The notes under the pieces are model-generated. The model did no database searches. It was not told the DNA's origin and saw only the letters and a list, made by a program, of their open reading frames with translations. A stretch of DNA of 22,940 nt from contig DGRP01000017.1 in assembly GCA_002391065.1 (NCBI GenBank), positions 1-22,940 on the forward strand. Direction: 5' to 3'. Source of the stretch: Ruminococcus sp. UBA4385. Lineage in GTDB: Bacteria; Bacillota_A; Clostridia; Oscillospirales; Ruminococcaceae. Shown in pieces: positions 15,560-22,041 of this stretch (the stretch's first letter is position 1; the number at the start of each line of letters is the position of its first letter). Position numbers and translations under genes: made by a program.

Positions 15560-16297
15560 GTGAGCCGTTTGTTCGTTGCATCGAATACTGATAAAGGTAA
15601 AGTCAGAGAAGAAAACCAGGACAGAGTTGAGACAAGATTTCTTGGCGATAATATGTCTGTAGCTATAGTCTGCGACGGTATGGGCGGCGCAGCCTCGGGT
15701 GCAGTTGCAAGTCAGCTTGCTGTTGATACGATTGCGCACAGGGTAGTTGATAATTTCCGTCCTGATATGAAACCAAATTCTATAAGAAATCTTCTTCTTA
15801 CATCTGTTCATGCTGCGAATACCGTAGTTTATGAAAAGAGCCGTGAGGATATAGATAAAAACGGTATGGGTACTACCTGCGTTGCAGCACTTGTTGTGAA
15901 CAAGTGTATTTACGTTGTCAATGTCGGAGACAGCAGAGCGTATATTCTGACTGACAGCGGCATAAAGCAGATAACTACTGACCATACCTATGTTGAAATG
16001 CTTCGTCAGTCGGGACAGATAACCGATGAAGAGGCTAAAAATCACCATATGAAGAATGTCATAACAAAGGCAGTCGGAGTTGAACCCGATGTTGAGGTCG
16101 ATTATTTCGAGCTTGAGGAGTGGGGCAATTTTTCGATAGTGCTTTGTTCTGACGGCTTGTCAAACTACTGCTCTGATGATTTTATTTATGAGACTGTGTT
16201 TGGCAAAAACCTCGATGAGGCTATAAAAACATTGATAAATTATGCAAATGAAAGCGGCGGAAGAGATAATATAACTGCTGCTATCATAGCTAATTGA
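15560..16297 (+). CDS. prpC: PP2C-family Ser/Thr protein phosphatase (PrpC/Stp)
   Basis: A 245-residue PPM-type phosphatase that reverses phosphorylation by the PrkC kinase encoded just downstream. Metal-binding motifs are ENQDR near residue 18-22, VCDGMGG with Asp39, GDSRAY, CSDGLSNY and GGRDNITAA, all in the usual order. It has no membrane segment. The start is not certain: GTG at 15560 is only two bases from AAAGGA, while TTG at 15569 (removing three residues) has better spacing. The pair prpC-prkC is the standard Firmicutes arrangement; here a 43-base gap separates them. Confidence 0.94.
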   Translation: MSRLFVASNTDKGKVREENQDRVETRFLGDNMSVAIVCDGMGGAASGAVASQLAVDTIAHRVVDNFRPDMKPNSIRNLLLTSVHAANTVVYEKSREDIDKNGMGTTCVAALVVNKCIYVVNVGDSRAYILTDSGIKQITTDHTYVEMLRQSGQITDEEAKNHHMKNVITKAVGVEPDVEVDYFELEEWGNFSIVLCSDGLSNYCSDDFIYETVFGKNLDEAIKTLINYANESGGRDNITAAIIAN

Positions 16298-16340
16298 TAA
16301 AGGAACATAAGTATATAGATTAGAATTGGAGTTGAATTGA

Positions 16341-18656
16341 ATGGATTCTAATATCGGCAAAAAGCTCGACGGCAGATATGAAATAACCGAGCTTATAGGC
16401 GTCGGCGGAATGGCTGACGTGTATAAAGCTATAGATGTTATGGAAAATCGTACTGTCGCCGTAAAAATCCTGAAGGCTGAATTCTCTGAGAACGAGGAGT
16501 TTCTAAGGAGATTCAGGAATGAGAGCAAGGCTATTGCGGTGCTCTCTCACCCTAATATCGTCAAGATCTATGATGTGGGCTTTTCTGATGAGATACAGTT
16601 CATTGTTATGGAATATATTGACGGTATCACGCTCAAGGAATTTATTGAGCAGCAGGGTGTGCTTCGCTGGAAGGATGCACTGCACTTTGTAACACAGATA
16701 CTGAGAGCTTTACAGCACGCACATGACAAGGGTATAGTTCACCGTGACATAAAGCCTCAGAATATTATGCTCTTCACTGACGGTACTATCAAGGTCATGG
16801 ACTTTGGTATCGCAAGATTCTCCAGAATTGACGGTAAGACCCTTTCTGATAAGACAATAGGCTCTGTTCATTATATTTCACCTGAGCAGGCAAGAGGTGA
16901 TATGACCGATGAAAGGTCTGACATCTATTCTGTTGGTGTAATGCTTTACGAGATGCTTACAGGAAGGAAGCCGTTTGAGGGCGAGAATCCTGTATCTATA
17001 GCTGTCAAGCATATGCAGGACAAGGCAGTTGAGCCAAGAGAGATAATGCCCTCTATTCCTGAGGCGCTTGAAGAGATCGTTATCCACGCAATGGAGAAGG
17101 ATCCTATCAGACGTTATCAGTCTGCAGCCGAGATGATTAAGGATATAGATACATTCAAGATCAATCCTTCCGTAGTATTCGGCTATAAGAACGGTGTTTC
17201 AGCAGCTGATAATGCACCTGTAGTGCCGGTTTCCTCAAACAACATTTATGATGAAGAGGATCAGTACGAAGAGGATTACGATGATGACGAAGAGGAAGAT
17301 GATGAGGACGAAGAGGACGAGAAGAAGCGTTCTTATGTAGTTCCTATTCTCCTCGGAATGACCGTTGCAGTTGTAATTATTGCTTGTATAGTTATTGTAT
17401 ATTCAGTTCTGAATTCATTCAGCGGCGATGACGGACTTGGTTCAAAGGGCGTTGTAACGCTTCCGAACTTTGTTGGAATGAACATCGTAAAGGTTGAGCA
17501 GGATTATAAGGACAAGCTGAAATTTGATGTTTCAGAAGAGTATAACAATGAGTTTGACGAGGGTATCATCATCGGACAGGCTCAGACGGTCGGCAAGCAG
17601 GTCAAGGAAGGAACGACCATAGCACTGACTGTAAGTAAGGGTAAAAAGATGATAACCGTGCCTGATATGACGGCTAAGGAAAGTGCCGTCGCCCAGAGTG
17701 AGCTCAAGGCCGCAGGATTTAATGTCGTATTGCGAGAGCAATGGACAGATGATGTTGCTAAGGGTCTTGTAGTCAAGACCGAGCCTGCTGCAGGTGAGCA
17801 GCACGCAGAGGGCGCAACAGTTGCTGTATTCGTCAGCATGGGACCTGTTGAGACCAGAGTTAAAGTTCCTGATGTAGTTGGTCTTACAGAAGAGAAGGCT
17901 GTTAAGTCGCTCAAGGAGAATAAGCTTACTCCTATCGTTCAGGAGGTTGAGCATGACGGTGATAAGGGCAAGGTAATCGAGCAGGATCTCGAGGCCGGTT
18001 CTTATCAGGAGAGAAATACCGAGGTTATAATCTATGTATCTTCGGGTGAGGTTGCTCCTACACAGCTGACATTCTCTATGCCGCTGCCTGAGGGCCTTAA
18101 TGGTTCTTACTCGCTTGATATTTACAAAGACGGAAATGTAGCTTATACTCAGAAGATCTCTAACGGTGAGGCTGTTGCAGGCGGTTCTGTAAACATCACT
18201 GTTGAGGGTAAGAAGAAGGAAGTTCTGACTATCTACGTTAAGAGCGATGAGACTACACAGCAGTGCAGATACGCTGTATATGATATAGACTACGATAATA
18301 AGAGCGCAACTCTCAGCGGAAGCCTGAACGAGAGTGGCCTTATCAATATCAGTCCTACAACTACAGCACAGTCTGAATTTGAAGTGTTCATTAACAGCGG
18401 TAACGGAGGAAATGCATCTGTATCAAGCAGCAAGGCTAAGGCAGGTACAACTATAAACGTTACTGTAACACCTAACACAGGATTCACAGTTGGTACTGTT
18501 ACTGTAACCTATGGCGGTCAGACAATGGATATTACTTCCAGCAGAAGCTTTAATATGCCAAGCTCGAATGTAACCGTAGATGTAACATTCAATGCAGAAG
18601 CACAGCCGGAGCCTCAGCAGCCCGAACAGAATGACGGCGGAGACCAGCAGCAGTAA
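16341..18656 (+). CDS. prkC: PASTA-domain Ser/Thr protein kinase (PrkC/Stk) with extra C-terminal domains
   Basis: A 771-residue one-pass membrane kinase. The kinase domain spans about residues 13-275: glycine loop GVGGMADVYKA, Lys42 in VAVKILK, catalytic HRDIKPQN with Asp136, DFG at 154, and an activation loop reading GSVHYISPEQARG. A highly acidic stretch (about 303-328) precedes the membrane helix (about 334-357). Outside are three PASTA modules starting near 371, 437 and 507, which by family knowledge bind muropeptides or lipid II. About 200 further residues follow: a Ser/Thr-rich beta region and, at about 675-750, a segment resembling bacterial beta repeats (VTVTPNTGFTVGTVTV, then FNMPSSNVTVDVTF), ending in a Gln/Pro-rich tail. 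PrkC of Bacillus stops soon after its PASTA array, so this extension is unusual. Confidence 0.95.
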   Translation: MDSNIGKKLDGRYEITELIGVGGMADVYKAIDVMENRTVAVKILKAEFSENEEFLRRFRNESKAIAVLSHPNIVKIYDVGFSDEIQFIVMEYIDGITLKEFIEQQGVLRWKDALHFVTQILRALQHAHDKGIVHRDIKPQNIMLFTDGTIKVMDFGIARFSRIDGKTLSDKTIGSVHYISPEQARGDMTDERSDIYSVGVMLYEMLTGRKPFEGENPVSIAVKHMQDKAVEPREIMPSIPEALEEIVIHAMEKDPIRRYQSAAEMIKDIDTFKINPSVVFGYKNGVSAADNAPVVPVSSNNIYDEEDQYEEDYDDDEEEDDEDEEDEKKRSYVVPILLGMTVAVVIIACIVIVYSVLNSFSGDDGLGSKGVVTLPNFVGMNIVKVEQDYKDKLKFDVSEEYNNEFDEGIIIGQAQTVGKQVKEGTTIALTVSKGKKMITVPDMTAKESAVAQSELKAAGFNVVLREQWTDDVAKGLVVKTEPAAGEQHAEGATVAVFVSMGPVETRVKVPDVVGLTEEKAVKSLKENKLTPIVQEVEHDGDKGKVIEQDLEAGSYQERNTEVIIYVSSGEVAPTQLTFSMPLPEGLNGSYSLDIYKDGNVAYTQKISNGEAVAGGSVNITVEGKKKEVLTIYVKSDETTQQCRYAVYDIDYDNKSATLSGSLNESGLINISPTTTAQSEFEVFINSGNGGNASVSSSKAKAGTTINVTVTPNTGFTVGTVTVTYGGQTMDITSSRSFNMPSSNVTVDVTFNAEAQPEPQQPEQNDGGDQQQ

Positions 18657-18657
18657 T

Positions 18658-19545
18658 ATGACAGGATTAATAATCAAAGCAGTCGGGGGCATCTACACCG
18701 TAGAAGCCTCCGACGGTGTTTATCAGTGCAAAGCCAGAGGGATTTTCAGGAAGAAAAATATCTCACCTGTCTGCGGAGACAGGGTTGATATATCTTTTGA
18801 AGATGACAGCACAGGTGTAATTGAGAAAATATCAGAGCGCAGGTCTGTGCTTATAAGACCGCCTCTTGCTAATCTTGATGCGCTCGTGTTTGTGTCCTCA
18901 ACCTGTGAGCCGAAGCCTAATCTGACGCTGCTGGACAAGTTTATTGCAGTAGCCGTTTTCAAGAAGATCGAGCCTGTTATAGTTTTCACTAAGGTGGATA
19001 AGTATTCTGCCGATGAGTATGCAGATATTTACCGAAGCTCGGGCTTTGAGGTTTTTGAAATAGACAATACTACAGGTGAAGGCTCAGCCGGCTTGAAGAA
19101 AAGGCTTCAGGGGAAGCTTTCTGCGTTTACGGGCAATACGGGTGTAGGAAAGTCATCTCTTCTTAACTGCCTGTTTCCCGAGCTTTCGCTTGCTACGGCT
19201 CAGATAAGCAAAAAACTCGGCAGAGGAAGACATACCACACGTACTGTTGAGCTATACAAGCTTCCTGACGGCGGTTATATAGCAGATACTCCGGGCTTTT
19301 CGGCTTTTGATACGAACAGATATGACATTATACTTAAAGATCAGCTTGCTGAGTGTTTTACGGAGTTTTCTCCTTATATCGGTAAATGTCGTTTCCAGGA
19401 TTGCAGCCACACAAAAGAAAAAGGCTGCGCAGTTATTGAGGCCGTTGACAGCGGCCTGATAGCACGTTCAAGGCATGAAAGCTACGTAACAATGTATGAG
19501 CAGGCAAAGCAGATAAAGGAATGGGAGCTGAAAAACAATGGCTAG
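18658..19545 (+). CDS. rsgA: Ribosome small-subunit-dependent GTPase A
   Basis: A 295-residue circularly permuted GTPase that helps late 30S maturation. An OB-fold N-terminus (IIKAVGGIYTV) is followed by the G4 motif TKVD at 111-114 ahead of G1 GNTGVGKS at 159-166, the order that marks the permutation. Then come GRGRHTTR, G3 DTPG at 210-213, and the zinc knuckle Cys244, Cys249, His251, Cys257. The ATG at 18658 is one base after the prkC stop and matches family N-termini; an in-frame ATG inside prkC at 18631 would add nine residues and is less likely. No strong ribosome site is seen, so coupling with prkC is probable. rpe, which follows in Bacillus, is absent. Confidence 0.95.
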   Translation: MTGLIIKAVGGIYTVEASDGVYQCKARGIFRKKNISPVCGDRVDISFEDDSTGVIEKISERRSVLIRPPLANLDALVFVSSTCEPKPNLTLLDKFIAVAVFKKIEPVIVFTKVDKYSADEYADIYRSSGFEVFEIDNTTGEGSAGLKKRLQGKLSAFTGNTGVGKSSLLNCLFPELSLATAQISKKLGRGRHTTRTVELYKLPDGGYIADTPGFSAFDTNRYDIILKDQLAECFTEFSPYIGKCRFQDCSHTKEKGCAVIEAVDSGLIARSRHESYVTMYEQAKQIKEWELKNNG

Positions 19546-20161
19546 ACCCTGTGCAGTCTTCGTGGGCGGAGATCCCGTATCAAAGACCGTTCTCGACAGA
19601 GAGAAGCTGGAGTCTTCCCTTATTATCACTGCTGATGTAGGCTATAGAAGAGCAATTGATCTGGGTATTACTCCTGATATTGTTCTCGGAGATTTTGATT
19701 CTTCTGAAAAGCCCGAGGGTGTAAATGCTGAGGTTTATCCTGTTGAAAAAGATGATACAGACCTTATGCTGGCGCTAAAAAGGGCAATATCTGAGGGCTG
19801 TGATGATATTACAATTTACGGTGCTTGCGGAGGAAGGCTTGACCATACTGTCGGAAATATTCAGGCAATGGCATATTGTGTGAGCCGTGGTGTCAGGTGC
19901 TGTATTATTGCAGATGATCAGAGGGCGGAAATGTTCCCTGCAGGTGAATATCGGATTGAACCTATGAAGAATTGGTCACTGTCTCTTTTTGCTTATGGCG
20001 GTGATGTTAAGAGACTAACTATAAAGGGTGCTAAATACTGTTGTGAGGATATTACGCTTACTCCATATTTCCCTCTTGGTGTTTCTAATGAAGCATCTGA
20101 GTATCCTGCACATATCAGCTTTGAGAGTGGTTATCTGCTGTGCATAAGGTCAAAGCTATGA
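19538..20161 (+). CDS. thiN: Thiamine pyrophosphokinase
   Basis: A 207-residue enzyme that transfers pyrophosphate from ATP to thiamine to make the cofactor thiamine diphosphate. Family motifs are TADVGYRRAIDLG, GDFDS at 51-55, KDDTDLMLAL, and GACGGRLDHTVGN; the C-terminal thiamine-binding part has the LGVSNE segment. It overlaps rsgA by 8 bases and uses GGGAG inside that gene. It is followed by spoVM, as in Bacillus. No TPP riboswitch is seen; expression should follow the long operon. Confidence 0.93.
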   Translation: MARPCAVFVGGDPVSKTVLDREKLESSLIITADVGYRRAIDLGITPDIVLGDFDSSEKPEGVNAEVYPVEKDDTDLMLALKRAISEGCDDITIYGACGGRLDHTVGNIQAMAYCVSRGVRCCIIADDQRAEMFPAGEYRIEPMKNWSLSLFAYGGDVKRLTIKGAKYCCEDITLTPYFPLGVSNEASEYPAHISFESGYLLCIRSKL

Positions 20162-20188
20162 ACAGAAATCTGCTTTTCAGAATAGTAT

Positions 20189-20213
20189 AGTATACGCCGT
20201 AAGGCACAATACT
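20189..20213 (+). other. Small hairpin just ahead of the spoVM ribosome site
   Basis: AGTAT/ATACT and GCC/GGC stems enclose a GTAA (GNRA-type) loop, ending two bases before the TGGAGG of spoVM. An 11-bp dyad, GTATAGTATAC at 20185-20195, overlaps it. It could tune spoVM translation or be a promoter-region dyad; the evidence is only the pairing. Confidence 0.35.
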
Positions 20214-20228
20214 TTGGAGGTACTTATT

Positions 20229-20312
20229 ATGAAGATCGTGGTTGTAAAAAGCCCGAAGATTTTATCGGGTATGCTTAGACTGATCTTTAAGGTCAAAAAA
20301 TACGAGGAATAA
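20229..20312 (+). CDS. spoVM: Stage V sporulation protein M-like micropeptide
   Basis: A 27-residue peptide with start ATG behind a strong TTTGGAGG site. It matches Bacillus SpoVM (26 residues) in length and pattern: Met1, Lys2, Lys7, Pro9, Lys10, Leu12, Gly14 and Arg17 line up, including the Pro9 kink. SpoVM is an amphipathic helix that recognises the curved forespore membrane and anchors the spore coat ATPase SpoIVA. The position straight after thiN is the same as in Bacillus, which strongly supports the call. Its presence implies a sporulation pathway or its remnant. It lies 67 bases after thiN and is closed by the terminator at 20318-20349. Confidence 0.85.
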   Translation: MKIVVVKSPKILSGMLRLIFKVKKYEE

Positions 20313-20317
20313 TAAAC

Positions 20318-20349
20318 AATCCGATCGGCTTTGCGTCGGTCGGATTTTT
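20318..20349 (+). terminator. Rho-independent terminator closing the yicC-spoVM operon
   Basis: AATCCGATCGGC pairs with GTCG GTCGGATT-type bases over 12 bp with two G-T pairs and a 5-base TTTGC loop, followed by a T run to 20349. Confidence 0.92.
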
Positions 20350-20362
20350 CGTTAACAAAAAA

Positions 20363-20382
20363 TTTACATTTGTTGGTGTAAA
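20363..20382. promoter_or_regulatory. TTTACA-N8-TGTAAA inverted repeat upstream of the peptide gene
   Basis: Six-base arms 20363-20368 and 20377-20382 separated by eight bases. It lies about 40 bases before the -10 box of the peptide promoter, a place suited to an activator. The left arm and flank (ATTTACATTTGTT) resemble the palindrome region at 6479-6491. Confidence 0.35.
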
Positions 20383-20417
20383 ATAATTTGAAATGTATAG
20401 AAAAATAATTATATTTA

Positions 20418-20426
20418 TGCTATAAT
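20418..20426 (+). promoter_or_regulatory. Extended -10 promoter of the small peptide gene
   Basis: TATAAT at 20421-20426 preceded by TGC at 20418-20420, an extended -10 box. No good -35 lies 17 bases upstream (TAGAAA), which fits a promoter that leans on the extended -10 or on an activator. Start near 20433. Confidence 0.65.
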
Positions 20427-20477
20427 ATTTAATGTAAATATGTGTAACGATCATTCATTTGAAAGGAAGGATCAAAT

Positions 20478-20579
20478 ATGAAGCTGAATTATGAAGAGGC
20501 TGAAATTGAAATAGTTATGTTTGAAATAGCGGATGTTATCCAGGCCAGCGATGATTTAGGTCCGATGATACCGGTTTAA
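20478..20579 (+). CDS. 33-residue acidic peptide, candidate modified-peptide precursor
   Basis: ATG at 20478 sits behind GAAAGGAAGG at ideal spacing and has its own promoter. The peptide begins MKLNYEEAEIEIVMFE, continues IADVIQASDD and ends LGPMIPV. It has no Cys, no signal peptide and only one Lys; it is acidic with a central hydrophobic stretch. The next gene, 81 bases on, encodes an HPr-kinase-fold ATPase, with a strong hairpin between the two, an arrangement that allows much more peptide than enzyme. Kinases of this fold modify peptides in some lasso peptide clusters, so Ser24 (in QASDD) is an imaginable target, but no cyclase, protease or exporter is visible here. It could instead be a regulatory leader peptide. 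No family can be named with certainty. Confidence 0.65.
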   Translation: MKLNYEEAEIEIVMFEIADVIQASDDLGPMIPV

Positions 20580-20590
20580 TATGCTTTTAT

Positions 20591-20620
20591 TCGGCAGGCA
20601 ATATTTGTATTGTCTGCCGA
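20591..20620 (+). other. 13-bp stem-loop between the peptide and kinase genes
   Basis: TCGGCAGGCAATA pairs with TATTGTCTGCCGA around a TTTG loop, with one G-T pair. No T run follows, so it is more likely an attenuator or an mRNA-stabilising end for the peptide transcript than a full terminator. Confidence 0.75.
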
Positions 20621-20660
20621 TATGTATGATAAGGTTATTTGCTTAGTAAGGAGTTGCTTT

Positions 20661-21395
20661 ATGCCTGAGTTTAAGATTCTGTTAGCCAAAAAAACTATAC
20701 AGATAAACTCTGTCTATGATGAAGTCAAGGATTTATGTGCTGACTATTTAACTGACGGTGAAGCAGATTTTTGTGTCAGTATAAGCCAAGAAGACCTTAC
20801 AGCTGAAAGGGAGAAAGCTGTCAGATCTGCAATAGCTGAGGGCAGAAGACCTTATGAAAGCACTGACAGTTACCTTGAGACGCTTGCAGTTTACAGGCAA
20901 ATAAGCGAACAGATGCCTTTGTATAATACAATACTATTTCATGGTTCATGTATTGAGGTTGACGGGAAGGCATATTTGTTTACTGCAAAGTCGGGAACAG
21001 GAAAATCAACGCATACAAGGCTTTGGAGAGAGCTTCTCGGTGAACGCGCTGTAATGATAAATGACGATAAGCCTCTTATACGGATCACAGATGAAGGTGT
21101 AACAGTTTTCGGAACCCCGTATAACGGTAAGCACAGACTTGGAAGTAATTCATCAGCACCGCTTAAGGCAGTCTGCATTCTTGAACGAAGCGAGAAAAAC
21201 GAGATTGCCAAAGTAAGCTATGAGGCATATTACGGAAAGCTTATTCAGCAGATGTACCGCCCCTTTGATCCTGTTTCGCTTTCAAAGTCGCTTATTTTGC
21301 TTGATAAGCTGATACAGAATACGGAGCTTTACAGGCTTGGCTGTAATATGGACATTGAAGCCGCCGAGGTTGCATATAATGCAATGAAGGGCTGA
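20661..21395 (+). CDS. HPr kinase/PEPCK-fold small-molecule or peptide kinase-like protein
   Basis: A 244-residue P-loop protein. The nucleotide site AKSGTGKST is at 109-117, followed by INDDKP (133-138) and GTPYNGK (151-157), the pattern of HPr-kinase-like and PEPCK-like ATPases. The first 90 residues are not recognisable, and the second HPr kinase signature is missing, so it is not a true HPr kinase. Proteins of this kind are often found beside small peptides, PqqD-like proteins or nucleotidyltransferases in Clostridia, and some phosphorylate lasso peptides. The start at 20661 follows TAAGGAG; a longer frame from TTG at 20610 would run through the hairpin. It forms a two-gene unit with the 33-residue peptide and ends at a terminator. 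The substrate is unknown. Confidence 0.8.
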   Translation: MPEFKILLAKKTIQINSVYDEVKDLCADYLTDGEADFCVSISQEDLTAEREKAVRSAIAEGRRPYESTDSYLETLAVYRQISEQMPLYNTILFHGSCIEVDGKAYLFTAKSGTGKSTHTRLWRELLGERAVMINDDKPLIRITDEGVTVFGTPYNGKHRLGSNSSAPLKAVCILERSEKNEIAKVSYEAYYGKLIQQMYRPFDPVSLSKSLILLDKLIQNTELYRLGCNMDIEAAEVAYNAMKG

Positions 21396-21411
21396 TATAC
21401 AGTTATAAATC

Positions 21412-21454
21412 AGCATTTTTCTGTTTGTGTCAGAGAAATGCTGTTTTGTTTTTT
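21412..21454 (+). terminator. Rho-independent terminator after the kinase-like gene
   Basis: AGCATTTTTCTG pairs with CAGAGAAATGCT over 12 bp (one T-G pair) with a 7-base loop and is followed by GTTTTGTTTTTT. A smaller competing hairpin (GCTGAT 21391-21396 with ATCAGC 21409-21414) includes the stop codon. Confidence 0.85.
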
Positions 21455-21460
21455 ATTTGC

Positions 21461-21489
21461 TTGACAAATTGACGTTTATAATGTATAAT
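21461..21489 (+). promoter_or_regulatory. Perfect sigma-A promoter of greA-lysS
   Basis: TTGACA at 21461-21466, 17 bases, TATAAT at 21484-21489. Transcription should begin near 21496, about 36 bases before greA. Confidence 0.9.
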
Positions 21490-21531
21490 AATATTTTGTA
21501 GGAATATTTTTATTTATAGGAGTGTGTTAAT

Positions 21532-22008
21532 ATGGCTGCAAATTCCAAGACCGTTTCAAAGGCAGGATATGCTAAATTACAGGAGGACCTTGAGTACCTC
21601 GTAACCGTCAAAAGAAGGGAAGTTGCTCAGAAACTTAAAGAGGCTCGTTCGTTCGGAGACCTTTCCGAGAACGCTGAGTATGATGAGGCCAAGAATGAGC
21701 AGGCTATTCTCGAGTCCAGAATTAATGAACTTGAGCTTCTGATCTCGAATGCTGTAGTAGTTGAAGACGATGATATCTCACTTGATGAGATTGGAGTTGG
21801 TTCTGTTATAAGAATCAGAGACATTGAGCTAGATGAGGTTGAGACACTTCAGATTGTAGGTTCTACTGAGTCTGACCCTGACACGGGAAAGATTTCTGAT
21901 GAGTCGCCTATAGGCAGAGCAGCTCTTCACCATAAGGTGGGAGATGTTTTTGAGGCAGAAACTCCTGCAGGACTGCTTAAATTCGAGGTCATTGATATTT
22001 CAAAGTAA
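21532..22008 (+). CDS. greA: Transcription elongation factor GreA
   Basis: A 158-residue factor that rescues backtracked RNA polymerase by stimulating its RNA cleavage. The N-terminal coiled coil (residues about 10-75) has the LSENAEYDEAK tip that carries the acidic residues reaching the active site, and the C-terminal FKBP-like domain has VGSVIRI and the SPIGRAALHHKVGDVFE segment. The ATG at 21532 follows AGGAGTG. It is the first gene of an operon with lysS, 33 bases downstream. Confidence 0.96.
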   Translation: MAANSKTVSKAGYAKLQEDLEYLVTVKRREVAQKLKEARSFGDLSENAEYDEAKNEQAILESRINELELLISNAVVVEDDDISLDEIGVGSVIRIRDIELDEVETLQIVGSTESDPDTGKISDESPIGRAALHHKVGDVFEAETPAGLLKFEVIDISK

Positions 22009-22041
22009 TCAAGAATATAACAGTCAGAAAGGATTTTTATA

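Noticed and set aside
15521..16048. Minus-strand open frame (175 codons) opposite prpC
   Set aside because: A shadow of the phosphatase gene, with no supporting start signals.
18592..18657. Longer start for rsgA inside prkC
   Set aside because: The added residues are low-complexity antiphase reading of the prkC tail, and family N-termini begin at about 18658.
20180..20213. Possible sporulation sigma-E promoter for spoVM
   Set aside because: The closest boxes would start transcription within the ribosome site, and they match the consensus poorly.
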